A stretch of 64,000 bases of DNA from Sweltsa coloradensis (Eukaryota > Arthropoda > Insecta > Plecoptera > Chloroperlidae), in NCBI GenBank assembly GCA_024449915.1, contig JAMZAV010000807.1:312501-376500 (forward strand). Reading direction: 5' to 3'. Every line of letters begins with the position of its first letter. The first letter of the stretch is position 1. The position numbers and the translations under genes were made by a program. The notes below the pieces were generated by a model, which did not search any database, was not told where the DNA came from, and saw only the letters and a program-made list of their open reading frames with translations. Positions 44,824 to 55,290 of this stretch are shown piece by piece.

Positions 44824-45455
44824 TTGGATGAGCGTAGCGAGCGAAGCGAAGATTCCATTTTACTACACTGGAGAAAAAAATCCGGAATGTTTTTCTTTCT
44901 TTTTTTCTGTTTGTATTATTGTGTGTTTGTTAACACGATTCCGGCTAAACCGATACTCCAATTACGATGAAATTTTATGGAGGCCTTCGAAATCTCTGAA
45001 CTTAGAACTGACACGTTTTTGAGCGTAATCGAAAAATTATTTCTCATTAAAATCGCCATTTTACGATTTTTTTCGATTTTTAAAACATTTCTTCGACTTA
45101 TAATAACACCTACATGCATTATCCGATTGTAATGATTTTTTCACAGAACCTTAATTTTATGAATTTATATATTGGGGTGAAATTTGAACGCAATCGAAAT
45201 ATAATTTCTTGTGAAAATCGCATTTTTACGCTTTTTTAAAAATAAATTATTCGACTTGTAACACCTACTTGCTTTATGTGATTGTAATTATTTTTTTACA
45301 GAACCTTTATTTTATGAATTAATATATTGGTGTGAAATTTGAGTGCAAGCGAAAAAAAAATTCTCGTGAAAATCGCAATTTTACGCTTTTTTCGTTTAAA
45401 AAAAATTACGCTCATCCAACAACGCACCTGAAAAAGCGTTTGCGAAGCTTCCTAG
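44824..45455 (+). mobile_element. HINE-like subfamily A, copy 10, in tandem with copy 9
   Basis: 5' TTGGATGAGCGTAGCGAGCG at 44824; 3' of the first type, AAAGCGTTTGCGAAGCTTCCTAG, followed by T. Two core units. Confidence 0.92.
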
Positions 45456-45458
45456 TGA

Positions 45459-45580
<122 letters not shown>

Positions 45581-46124
45581 AAATATTTTAGTTGGAAGCC
45601 TCACACATTGACTCAGTTTGCAAAAAGCTTAGAAGTTGCGCCTTTTAATTATATAAATTAAAATATATTTTGCCTTGTACTACCTTGCGAACTATTTATA
45701 ATTCCTTAGCTGAATCAATAATTTCTATGGTTTATTATTATTATCATGGGGAAATGCGAGTAACATTCACTTATACCGTTGAGTGACTTATGCTTATACC
45801 CATTAAAGTCCTGTAAAATATATTGTTAAAAATCATTATCCCAGATAACAATAACTCAAACGTTTTCCATACACATGACATGTATACCAGATCCAACGAA
45901 AGAATGCAGATACTTGGTAGTGGTGGGGTCAGAATGAATGCGCGGTAAATGGAATGTCGCCTTTGTGAATGAAAGAGAAATATATTTTACCAACGTAAGC
46001 AAAAATTATCTGTGCTAGTTTACAGAGTTCCTCCGTGTGCAAGATCCACGCTGAGCTAGCGTGAATAGAATTGACAAAGTTGTTATTTCTCGATTTGGTT
46101 AGTCGGGAAACACTCCCGTAGGTG
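45581..46124. other. Unassigned
   Basis: No feature supported. Confidence 0.4.
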
Positions 46125-46500
46125 ATTGATTGATTGATTGATTGGATATTGCTTAACGTCTCATATTTATGCAACTTGGCTAATCGAGACGAAGGGAGGG
46201 ACGTAAGGGTTGACGCCGGGGGACAAGGGTTGGACAGGCCTGTGCTGGTCAAAACCAGCCACAAGCGTATGGGGAGGGCAGGGGTTCCCCACACGTCGTG
46301 GTCGTCTCCGTCTGTGTCATCATCCGTCCTTGTTGTCATTGTCGTCGCCGTCGGGGAGGAAGTCAAAGGGAGGGGGAAAGTTCCCCGACGACGACCCAGA
46401 GCTCGCCATTAGTTTCAGGGAGAAAAACTCCCCTAATCACGGGCCAAACCACGAGAAGGTTGCGAGTTGGAATTTGTTGGCCCCTCCCGTAGGTGTAATT
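46125..46500 (-). mobile_element. Composite SINE: S2-like body with 5S-SINE tail
   Basis: The left end is (GATT)n, then GGATATTGCTTAACGTCTCA and TTGGCTAATCGAGACG, the tail of the 5S-SINE. It continues into the inverted S2 block GGGGGACAAGGGTTGGACAG with CCTGTGCTGGTCA. Further right, GAGAAAAACTCCCCTAATCA with GGGCCAAACCACGAGAAGGT may be the head. Different SINE heads sharing one tail suggests a common LINE partner. Confidence 0.6.
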
Positions 46501-46530
46501 GTTATTATTTACTACAATTCTAATTGTTAT

Positions 46531-47293
46531 AGGGAACCTAAGTGGGCGTTGTCCGGTTCTCTCCGGTCAGCGTGGTATAGGCGATTAACCCGTGCTCAAT
46601 GTTTCGTAAGCGATAGCACGAGAACCCGACCACGGACCGGAATTATATTCATACTGTAAGAAACTATAATCTTTCCTCTTTGCGTGGATATACATAACTC
46701 TGCTCTATCACAAATATTAATGACATTTGTTTTGAGTTGAAATGAACTCTACATTTACACTGTTGCCAAACCTTCCAAACTGCTCATGAAAAAGCACGTA
46801 AAAACATTTTGTCCGTGGCATCCCATCAGCATAACATTTGGTATCCAACTTGCTTTGTGGCTACTGTGAGGTCACTGAGTTGTACTAGATTATACATAAC
46901 TAATAAAATATCCTTCAATGTGCCAGCAAAATCTTGAATGCGAAGTACATTTAGCAACCATGGACAGGCGCGTGGTATGCGAGGATGCCACAGCTGCACA
47001 CAACGTGGCTGCGTCTCGCTTAGGTTGCCGCTCAGTCAGAGTACATTTGCGACAGCGCGCAAACATGGGTCCATTTAACTCATAATAGTTTGAATTTAGG
47101 AAGCGTCATCGAGCAAAGTAGAATGCCATAATCTTCTTCACAAAATTATGCATCTTGTGATGTAATTGGTTTAGATTTCTTTTGCGCGAGTCAAAAAATA
47201 CGGCGAGTTACATTTTCGTACCATGCTAATTCTTATGGGCGCTGAGACCAGAGAGAACCAATTTCCTTCCCGCCTTCAAAACTTAGGTTCCCT
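46531..47293. mobile_element. Possible element with 13-bp inverted ends
   Basis: AGGGAACCTAAGT at 46531-46543 and ACTTAGGTTCCCT at 47281-47293 are perfect inverted repeats. ATTATTTACTACAATTC lies outside both ends (46504-46520 and 47294-47310) in the same orientation. The interior has no coding similarity. Confidence 0.5.
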
Positions 47294-47394
47294 ATTATTT
47301 ACTACAATTCAGAAATTAAAAAAGTCCGTATCCATTCAGATGTACAATGCAACTACAATTCAGAGATTTTAATTTCTGAATTGTAGTAAATAAT
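47294..47394. repeat. Perfect 28-bp inverted repeat (hairpin)
   Basis: The arms 47294-47321 and 47367-47394 are exact reverse complements, starting ATTATTTACTACAATTCAGA, around a 45-base loop. The loop itself contains a partial third copy (CTACAATTCAGAGATT). Confidence 0.95.
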
Positions 47395-47779
47395 AAAGTT
47401 GTTTTGTTGGGAAAACAATTTCGAGCCACCTGCATTCTTTCGTTGGGACCACTATACACATATTGCTTTTTATTGCCTGTTTCATCATTGTATCGATTTC
47501 GCCTTTTAATTAAATATTATTTTAGTGGGTACTTGTTCATTAACGGGACCCTCCTCAATTTTTTGTTAATTGATCCTTCCATCGTCGTTTTTTACTTATT
47601 TCTGTTGCAATGAATAATTATAACTTGCGAGGAGTTGAATATGACTCAGACAGTGAACTTGACTCAAACGTTCAACGTGACTCAGGCGAGTACAGTCCAT
47701 TGGAACGCGTAGGCCTACATGAGAGCAGTCGTCGCCGTGCAGCTGACATTGACGTTCACGGACACCAAATGAACCTTCA

Positions 47780-47861
47780 AACCCTTTAACGTCGCTATTT
47801 TAAACGAAAGTACTTTTCCATTGACAGTCCTTTATATTTAAAATAGCGATATTAAAGGTTT
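47780..47861. repeat. Inverted repeat around ATAGCG/CGCTAT
   Basis: GTCGCTATTTTAAA (47791-47804) and TTTAAAATAGCGAT (47838-47851) pair, and the arms extend through AACCCTTTAAC versus ATTAAAGGTT. About 22 of 25 positions pair over a 33-base loop. Confidence 0.85.
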
Positions 47862-48211
47862 TGTAGGTGGAGTATGTTGGCGTAGGCTGGGCGTAGGCTG
47901 TGTCACTTCTGGCGCAAAGTTTGTAGCCGGAAAGGATGTTTTCGAGGCTTTGTTCGAAATAATTGTGATTTCCTGACCTCCTGAAACTCAGATGGAGTAG
48001 ATGTATTAGTTATGATTGTCTAATGAAATGTTTTACTGAATTTTTACATTTTTGGAGGGGGCCCCGTTAATGTACAAGTACCTAATAGGTAATAATAATT
48101 AAATAATTAATAAAAAATGTGACACGATTCTCAGTTTGATCTTAGTTTATTTGGATACATCGGCAAACATCACAGAAACTAACATCAAATAAATATGTGA
48201 TAGGCCCTAGT
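47862..48211. other. Unassigned
   Basis: A small direct repeat GGCGTAGGCTGGGCGTAGGCTG occurs near 47879-47900. Otherwise nothing. Confidence 0.4.
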
Positions 48212-48410
48212 TGGATGGGCGAAGCGAAGACTTCAATACTTTGGTTACCTTGAGAAAAATAGCTCGGGCTATAGTTACACCTGAAGATAGGAGCATGCAT
48301 TGCAGCCTGGGCAGGGTTCATACGAACTCTTATTTTGGTGACATTTTCAGGGGACTTTCGAAATATCTCATCTAAGAATGGCCACGTTTTTAAGAACAAT
48401 CGAATAAATA
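48212..48410 (+). mobile_element. HINE-like subfamily C, copy 3, 3' truncated and diverged
   Basis: TTGGATGGGCGAAGCGAAGA then CTTCAATACTTTGG and AAAATAGCTCGGG match the 5' end of C. ACTTTCGAAATATCTC and ACAATCGAATAAATATCTC continue the 5' module. No core or 3' end. Confidence 0.6.
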
Positions 48411-49425
48411 TCTCTAAGTCGTACTATGACGATGTATTCTGTGTGATTCTTGTAAATTCTCCATAGGCTTCTGTTTCCATGTTAAATTCTCAGATAGTGT
48501 TTCTGTGTTGGTTGTGAAGTAGCAAGCTTCTAGAATCCCGCTCAGATATTGATATTGCAAAGGTCTGCTATTACGAGTTGCCACAATGCTGTAGACATTC
48601 CCTTTTATCTCTGATAATTCGCAAAGCTTGAAAACATCGGCAGCTGAACTGCACACAGGGTTGGGCTGTGGGACAAATGCGCTGTGCAAAGGTTTCTAAC
48701 GATGTAGATGCTGTGGGCTGTCAACTGCTTACTGAATTTTAACATTGTCAGAATTTAAATACAAATACAAACAAATGCAAGATATAAAATATAAAAAGTG
48801 GAGTAAGTAACATTAAGCACTTTAATCTCAAACAATAACAGTGTAAATTCAATGCAATATGAATATAATAATAGCGTTTATTGAGTGACTAGTTTCCCGT
48901 TACTGACATATTGTGGGCGAATTCCATTAATTTATGATCAAATGTTTCTTTTAGGTAAGTCACATATTTAATATTTGATGATATAACTTTTCCTACGATT
49001 GATTACTCATAAAATAAACAATACACATTAATAAAATGAGCATAGTTTCATTGCGACCGCCGAACCTATAAACCGAAAGAACCTAATTAGCGTTCATAAC
49101 TATCATGTCCGAAGATAAACTGTATGCGTTTATTTTGAAGAGTGTTTAATTGTTTTTATATGCCAGGTAAAACGTTCGAAAGATTATGCAAATGACAAAA
49201 TGAAGATAATATGAAGTCGAAGACTCATGAACAAGATTCATAAGAAAAACAAATCGAATCATGATTGAACAGCCTAAGAAATCAATAAATATGCGCAAGA
49301 GAAGCTTACTAAGTATTAAAAAATATTTTAACCAATATCGAACAATTCGTACATCACATCATAGTACTTCATCGCAAAAAAAACTCAAATTCGTGAATGA
49401 TTGTACACAAACTTGTACAATACAA
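48411..49425. other. Unassigned
   Basis: A 91-codon minus frame at 48414-48689 (…FKLCELSEIKGNVYSIVATR…) has no family that I recognise. The rest is AT-rich. Confidence 0.35.
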
Positions 49426-50119
49426 CTAGGAAACGCTCAGTTGGACGCGTTGATAAGCGAGCACGTGCTATAGCTAGACCCACATTGCACATTTTTTTAA
49501 ATTTTAAAATTTGCGACGTTCGCTGTCCACGGGGCCATGTTTCCAATATTATTTATTATTGCCAAGATATTTGGGTAAACCCGTGGGTAAACCTTTACTT
49601 TGTGGATAAAATCCACCGCCATCTAGAGGACCTTGACATCATTTCCTTGGGAAAACTATTTTAACTCTTTGGTTAAAAAATAATACACTGCCTTCTCGAT
49701 AGTATTTTTATTACTTCTAGGTGGCAGTGCATAGTGCCAGAAACCTCGTGCGACTTTTCGTTGCCATGGTAACGTTACTTTTGTTAAAATGTAATTTCCA
49801 TCTACACTACTTATCGGATCAAAATAAAATTAACATATTCGTGACCGGACGGACATTCTAAATGATTTGGCCACCTCAGATTTTGTCGCTGTTTAGTTAA
49901 AAAAAAATTGATTAACTTTAATATAACTATGTAACTTTATGAACGATTTTGCCACAAAACTAATGGCATTCAATCCAGATCGAAGCTTGCGGATGGTCCA
50001 AATTTCAACTCGATCCGAACCTCCGTTCGAACGTTATGGCGGGACATACAAAAACAAAACAAAAAACAGTGACTATTTTTCCGGCAGAGTCAAATGGAAA
50101 CGATCGCCTCGCTCGCTTA
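49426..50119 (-). mobile_element. HINE-like element, subfamily B, copy 2
   Basis: Inverted partner of 18761-19482: CTAGGAAACGCTCAGTTGGA at the left (3' end) and CGCCTCGCTCGCTTA at the right (5' end). Interior blocks (ATGGCGGTGGATTTTATCC inverted, CGTTCGAACGGAGG inverted, GTTGCCATGGTAACGTTACT) keep their order. It lacks most of the (GTTTT)n tract of copy 1. Confidence 0.85.
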
Positions 50120-50373
50120 ATAAGATATCGAGATTTCACGTCAGTTGAAATTCGGAATTTGAAATGAATAATCTAAAATGTTCCTTTTTGGCATACAGCT
50201 AGATACAACGAACGCATCAAGGACATTGATTTTAAATTGGTTTCACCGGCGTCTGATTAGGCCGTTTGTTTTTTAATGAAACGTGTATAAAATGATTATT
50301 GTGCACTACGCTCAATCAGTAGAAAACAAGGTGATGACACACACTATGTGAATCGTGCAGGCTGTAACACGTT
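50120..50373. other. Unassigned
   Basis: Nothing supported. Confidence 0.4.
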
Positions 50374-50705
50374 TGGATTGGATATTGATTAACGTCTCAT
50401 ATTTAAGCACTTAGGCTAATCGAGACGATGAGTGGTGATAGATGAGGATGAAGTATGAACAGAAGGGAAGAGGGGAAACCCGGTACCGACACACTCTCTT
50501 TTCGAAAAGTACCAAGGGACCAACGGCTTAACGTCCCATCCGAAAGGACAGGTGTAACTTTGACAGTCAATAGTTCCCCCACTAACCCGGACTGCCGAGC
50601 AGACGTCGAGGAGAACGAAGCCGTTACACTAGCTTTCGAACCCTCCATCTACTCTAACCAGCGGTATACGTGAGTTTCAGGACAGAGCGGTCACCCACTC
50701 TGCGG
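50374..50705 (-). mobile_element. 5S rRNA-derived SINE, truncated in the 5S head
   Basis: The tail (GGATATTGATTAACGTCTCA) and body match 17690-18080. The copy stops within the box C region (GCGGTCACCCACTCTG), so box A is missing, as expected for a 5'-truncated insertion. Confidence 0.8.
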
Positions 50706-51060
50706 TAGTTATCATCTGGAAGAAAGTTTGTCGTGAACAAATAATATATCTCTTGCTTGGCTATACAAAACACTGGAAGAAATAGTAGTTATGACCTCTT
50801 TAAAAACATTACTTGAAAACCAAGACAGCCATCACAAAGTATATTATCTTCTTATTAATCTTTAACGTGTTTGTTAACGTGCTTATAAGATATTACATTT
50901 ATAACACAAAATGACACTTAACCACCTTAATATTAAAAATTTAAAACAATCCATGTAAACTTGTAGTATATACCATTTACCAATGACAGATTTTACTTTG
51001 GCACTCAATAAAGCAAACCTTCTGCTCCTACACACATGTTAGAAGACTATGCAGGCTAGT
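50706..51060. other. Unassigned
   Basis: Nothing supported. Confidence 0.4.
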
Positions 51061-51084
51061 CCTTCAACCATACGATTGCTTTGG

Positions 51085-51235
51085 TCCGCTCTTGTACTGC
51101 CTAATCGCGTACTGCCTAAAAAATGTGTTTATACCTGCTTGACCTTTATTTCTTGTACTACCCAAAGATGTTCTCGTACTGCCTAAAAGGGGAAAGGTGG
51201 GAGTGGCTGTCTCGTACTGCCCAAATATCCCCCTG
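51085..51235 (+). repeat. Dispersed TCGTACTGCC(T/C)AA motif, five occurrences
   Basis: TACTGCCTAA, GTACTGCCTAAAA, GTACTACCCAAAG, CGTACTGCCTAAAAG and CGTACTGCCCAAATA lie within 150 bp at uneven spacing (about 15-55 bp). Confidence 0.7.
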
Positions 51236-51310
51236 TTTTGGTAACGTACGTCTTTTTGCGTTGTCTTTATTTCTTGATACCTGTATTCCATTAGGGCGCG
51301 TTATTTAAAA

Positions 51311-51353
<43 letters not shown>
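51311..51353 (+). repeat. (CT)n microsatellite
   Basis: About 20 CT units. Confidence 0.95.
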
Positions 51354-51365
<12 letters not shown>

Positions 51366-51617
51366 GCTTGTTTTAACTTCTGTAGTCAATTCATTTTATA
51401 ATTATGGTATGGAAGAGAGTATAAATGTGCAATATGTATAATATGTAGTCTATGCACTTTACAAATTTAATCAATGTTATTTTATCAAATATTTTATTGA
51501 AAATTCAAAATTTTTATTCACAAATTAGAAATCAGAAAATGTATTTATATAAATGGTTGGATGGAAGAAAAGGACTAGCTGGCCTTAACCCCGCCTAGAC
51601 AATAAAGACGAGCTTAT

Positions 51618-51645
51618 CTATCTATCTATCTATCTATCTCTCTCT
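51618..51645 (+). repeat. (TCTA)n/(TC)n microsatellite
   Basis: Five TCTA units followed by TC repeats. Confidence 0.9.
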
Positions 51646-52048
51646 CTTCGCAACAGAACAAAACAATCTATCCGCAACTCAAAAAAAAAATTCACGCACA
51701 ATTTGTTATATTTTTAATGAAATTTAAATTTAAATTTAATTTTAATAAGAAAGTAACAACACTACGTTCAATCATGTTTACCTAAAATATGAAACAGCGT
51801 GTAATATTTTGATTGGTTGATTTTTCAATCATGACATTTCTGTTTATGTCACACTTTATGCTACTCATATTATGAAATTGAAATTCCTTTGTAACATAAT
51901 ATGTGTACACGTATTTTTCCTATTGTTCGAATAAAAGTCAAGTCTCTCACTCTCTCTCATTGCGTGTAGGAAATAATGTATATTTTCTATTCCATTTTAC
52001 TATATTATTATTATTATGCTTATAATAATGCTTATAATAATAGAAGTA

Positions 52049-52118
52049 TGCCCTGACTGGGGATCGAGCCCAGAATCTCTGGCTTAACGCGCCATAGCTC
52101 TACCATTTAATTCACTAA
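52049..52118 (-). repeat. tRNA-like sequence, truncated
   Basis: Minus strand: TAGAGCTATGGCGCGTTAAG, then TTCTGGGCTCGATCCCCAGTC. Same family as 53808-53879 but without the 5' acceptor and D-arm start. It sits head-to-head with the next unit. Confidence 0.7.
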
Positions 52119-52129
52119 TAATGTCCTCA

Positions 52130-52433
52130 AAGTGGGCTTATGCTTAAAATACCTTATATTCATACTACCCAACTCATGGGAGATGAGAAGTGATTAGATT
52201 TTTCAATGTGTTCTTTCAATAGGCCTAATGACAGCTAAATCGCTGTATTCTGTTGGATTTATATCAAGGATGTCTATCGTAACTATAAATAGCAATTTGA
52301 TAAAGGTTTGTCTTGTGCCCTCGATAGCTCAATTCGTAGAGCTATGACGCGTTAAGCCAGAGGTTCTGGGTTCGATCCCCAGTCGGGGCATACTTTTATG
52401 ACAATTGCTATCATTCACGAGTAATAATAATTT
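52130..52433 (+). repeat. tRNA-bearing repeat unit, plus orientation
   Basis: The body starts TAATGTCCTCAAAGTGGGCT, passes CTACCCAACTCATGGGAGATG and TGTTGGATTTATATCAAGG, and ends in the tRNA-like sequence and TATGACAATTGCTATC. It matches the unit at 53731-54109 (minus). Confidence 0.75.
52319..52390 (+). tRNA. tRNA-like sequence, probably a pseudogene or SINE part
   Basis: D-arm GCTCAATTCGTAGAGC, T-arm CTGGGTTCGATCCCCAG and 3' acceptor TCGGGGC are clear. The 5' acceptor reads GCCCTCGA, one base out of register with the required GCCCCGA, and the anticodon stem is weak. The anticodon loop GCGTTAA gives GTT at the expected place, but with C rather than T before it. Less intact than the copy at 53808. 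Confidence 0.5.
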
Positions 52434-53404
52434 TTGGATGAACGTAGCGAGCGTAGCGAGCGAAGCGAAGATTCCAATCTACTACACTGGAGAAAAAAAT
52501 CAGGAATGTTTTTTTCATTTTTTATTTTTTTTCTCTTTGTATTTTTGTGTGTTACACGATTCCGGCTAAACCGAAACTATTGCGATGAAATTTTCTGGAG
52601 ACCTTCGAAATCTCTGAACTTAGAACTGCCACGTTTTTGAGCGCAATCGAAAAATTATTTCTCATGAAAATCGCAATTAGACGATTTTTTTCGATTTTTG
52701 AAACATTTCTACGACTTATTAACACCCACACGCTTTATCCGATTATAATGCTTTTTCAAAGAACCTTAATTTAAAAAAATAATATATTCATGTGAAATTT
52801 GAACACAATCAAAAAAATATTTCTCATGAAAATCGCAATTTTACGCAATTTTACGATTTTTGCGATTAAAAAAACTCTTTGATGACTTATAACACCTACA
52901 TGCTTTATCCGATTGTAATGATTTTTTCACAGAACCTTTATTTTATGAATTAATATATTCGTGTGAAATTTGAGTGCAATCGCAAATTATTTCATATGAA
53001 TATAGCAATTTTACTCTTTTTTTCGTCCAAATAAATATTTCTTCGACTTATAACACATACATGCTTATCTGATTGTAATGATTTTTTTTACAGAAACTTA
53101 ATTTTATGAATTTATATATTCGTGTGAAATTTGAGCGCAATCGAAAAATTATTTCTCATAAAAATCGCAATGTTACGCTTTTTCCCTTTTTTTTTAATTC
53201 TTCGACTTCCGACACCTACATGCATTATTCGATTATATTGTAGTGTGTAATGTAATGTGCGCCCCTGATCCTCATGTTGTCGGCGTAAAAATTCAAAACA
53301 ATATTACCAAGCGTGTCTCGCAGGCCATAGTAATGGGAAAACTAAATCAATTTAAATACCATCTGCATAACATATGGCAGCTCAATGCACAAATGCACCA
53401 ATTA
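52434..53404 (+). mobile_element. HINE-like subfamily A, copy 11, lacking its 3' terminus
   Basis: 5' TTGGATGAACGTAGCGAGCG (the AGCGAGCGT unit is repeated). Three core units. An unrelated stretch at 53240-53330 follows, then GCATAACATATGGCAGCTCA, the segment that normally precedes the 3' end. The hairpin and CCTAG are absent. Confidence 0.82.
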
Positions 53405-53411
53405 TGAATTA

Positions 53412-53615
53412 CTAGGAAGCTTCGCAAACGCTTCTTCAGGCGCGTTGTTGGATGAGCGTAATTGGAAAATTCCGATTTTCATGAGAAATAATTTTTCGAT
53501 TGCGCTCAAATTTCAAACGAATATATTAATTCATAAAATTAAGGTTCTGTGAAAAAATCATTATAATCGGATAAAGCATGTAGGTGTTATATGTCGAAGA
53601 AATTTTTAAAATTTT
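53412..53615 (-). mobile_element. HINE-like subfamily A, copy 12, 5' part lost to (ATT)n
   Basis: The 3' end CTAGGAAGCTTCGCAAACGC lies seven bases after copy 11. One core unit remains before the ATT repeat. Confidence 0.88.
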
Positions 53616-53639
53616 TTATTATTATTATTATTATTTTTA

Positions 53640-53733
<94 letters not shown>
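53616..53733 (+). repeat. (ATT)n microsatellite
   Basis: About 118 bp of ATT units with two slips near 53634-53645. Confidence 0.95.
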
Positions 53734-54109
53734 GAATATAAGATTTTTAAGCATAAGCCCGCTTTAAGGACATAGTTATTGATTCATAGCAGTTGTCGAA
53801 AAAGTTTGCCCCGACTGGGGTTCGAACCCAGAACCTCCGGCTTAACGTGCCATAGCTCTACCAATTGAGCTACCGGGACCACAGAACAAACCTTTACTTA
53901 ACTGCTATTTGTTGTGATTGTTGACCTCCATGACATAAATCCAACAGAAGACTGCAATGTAGCTGTCAAATCTGAAAGATCACATGGATAAATCCAAACA
54001 TCTCCCATGAGTTGGGTAGTATGAATATAAGATTTTTAAGCATAAGCCCGCTTTAAGGACATAGTTATTGATTCATAGCAGTTGTCGAAAAAGTTTGCCC
54101 CGACTGGGG
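53731..54109 (-). repeat. tRNA-bearing unit, one and a third copies, period 289 bp
   Basis: The first 90 bases (from TATGAATATAAGATTTTTAA to TTGCCCCGACTGGGG) recur exactly 289 bp later at 54020-54109. The unit is therefore tandem, with a tRNA-like sequence per period. The body carries AAGCCCGCTTTAAGG and CATCTCCCATGAGTTGGGTAG. Confidence 0.88.
53808..53879 (-). tRNA. tRNA-like gene, anticodon GTT (Asn) if real
   Basis: 72 bases. The acceptor GTCCCGG pairs with TCGGGGC at all seven positions (two as G-T). It has TA linker, D-arm GCTCAATTGGTAGAGC and T-arm CTGGGTTCGAACCCCAG. The anticodon stem is ATGGC/GCCGG with one mismatch at its top, and the loop is ACGTTAA. GTT would read Asn codons, but base 33 is C, not the invariant T, and the sequence lies inside a repeat. 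It is more likely the RNA polymerase III head of a SINE-like or tandem repeat than a working tRNA. Confidence 0.5.
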
Positions 54110-54358
54110 CTCTACTTCCACTAAGCTCCTATTACCGCTCGCCTACATCAGCACTTAACACGGTGTCGCCGACGCGAAACCATGGGAGATACAAACCTGC
54201 AACTAGCTTCAATCGATAGGCTTTTACTATGAGATGACCCATTTCAAGTTTCATCCCGATCTGCTGATGCGTCTAGAAGTTATTCAGACGTCAAGATCGT
54301 TCAAAAATACTTTCTTCTTGATGCTGGGTGGGTGGCTGGCTGGCTAAGGACGTATAAG
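54110..54358. other. Unassigned
   Basis: Nothing supported. Confidence 0.35.
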
Positions 54359-54760
54359 TTTGTGGGCCCTCAATGGATAATGTTAGAGAAGCCAAAATTT
54401 GCACCGATGTCAGTCATCTCAGTGGCCATGTGCTTTACAAACGGTAATTGGATAGGATGACCAGAAGCTTAGATAATGCAAAAATAACAAATTATTTAAT
54501 TCGTGTTTTGGTAATAAACGGATTGGCATAGAGTTACAAAATGACGTGTCGGTTTGTGGGCCCTCAATGGATAATGTTTGAGAAGCCAAAATTTGCACCG
54601 ATGTCAGTCATCTCAGTGGCCATTTGCTTTACAAACGGTAATTGGATTAGATGACTGGAAGCTGAGATAATGGAAATATAACAAATTATTTCATTTGTGT
54701 TTTGTTGGGATCGGATTGGCGTGGGCCCCCAATGGATAAAGTTTGAGAAGCCAAAATAAC
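54359..54760 (+). repeat. Tandem repeat, unit about 194 bp, 2.3 copies
   Basis: TGTGGGCCCTCAATGGATAA starts at 54361 and 54555, and a third partial copy is at 54720 after a short deletion. Shared text includes AATTTGCACCGATGTCAGTC and TTTACAAACGGTAATTGGAT. Confidence 0.9.
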
Positions 54761-54845
54761 AAAGCTTAAATAATTTGATCTTTATTTTAATTGACAATTG
54801 AGGTGCATACGAGTGGTGGTCAAAACAATAAAAAGGTATCTTTGT

Positions 54846-55290
54846 GTTATTTGTGTGGCTCGTTGGTCTTGTTGTTAGCGTATCTGCTTCCAATGTAGAA
54901 GGTCCAGGGTTCGATTCCCGCTAAAGTTAGAAGTTTTTTAACTTCTGATTTGGACTTAAGTCCATCAGTTCGTGTCTTAGGAGTTTGTAAACGGTGACTT
55001 TGGAGCGGTCCTAGCAACGAAGCACATAATAAATTCAGAGTTGTTCTGAATCGGCCTTGTTGATTCTGGCGTTGATCCGCGGGTGTTCGCACTGTCCATA
55101 CCACTGATTGCTATATTTCCTACTAAAAATATCGATCTTTGGTTGGTTATCGCTCATTCGACGATTGCGTCAGGGCCTACAGGGTAGGCTTAGTCGCTTT
55201 GATTTACTGTCCCCCACTGAAAATCAGTTATATAACTGAGTTGGTAGACTCTAAATACAATTTATTTATTAATTTATTTATTTATTATTA
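54846..55290 (+). mobile_element. tRNA-derived SINE, family S1, copy 3 (best preserved)
   Basis: Head GTGGCTCGTTGGTCTTGTTG and TTAGCG (A-box region), CAGGGTTCGATTCCCGC (B-box). Body GGTGACTTTGGAGCGGTCCT and TTGTTGATTCTGGCG. Tail CCCACTGAAAATCAGTTATA, GACTCTAAATACAATTTATT, then (TTTA)n to about 55290. About 440 bp. Confidence 0.82.

Noticed and set aside
44173..45119. Recurring peptide frames such as RNNFSI.LKNV.VLSSEISK
   Set aside because: They recur because the same 5' module of the HINE-like element is read each time (also near 56820, 57596 and 61491). Frames are short, differ by stops between copies, and have no conserved start.
46134..46659. Overlapping long frames of up to 149 codons
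   Set aside because: They run through a GC-rich composite SINE in several frames at once, as expected for non-coding GC-rich repeat.
52319..52390. A functional tRNA gene
   Set aside because: Acceptor stem is out of register and the sequence is part of a repeat unit; kept only as tRNA-like.
53584..53775. Poly-Tyr frame
   Set aside because: (ATT)n microsatellite in another frame.
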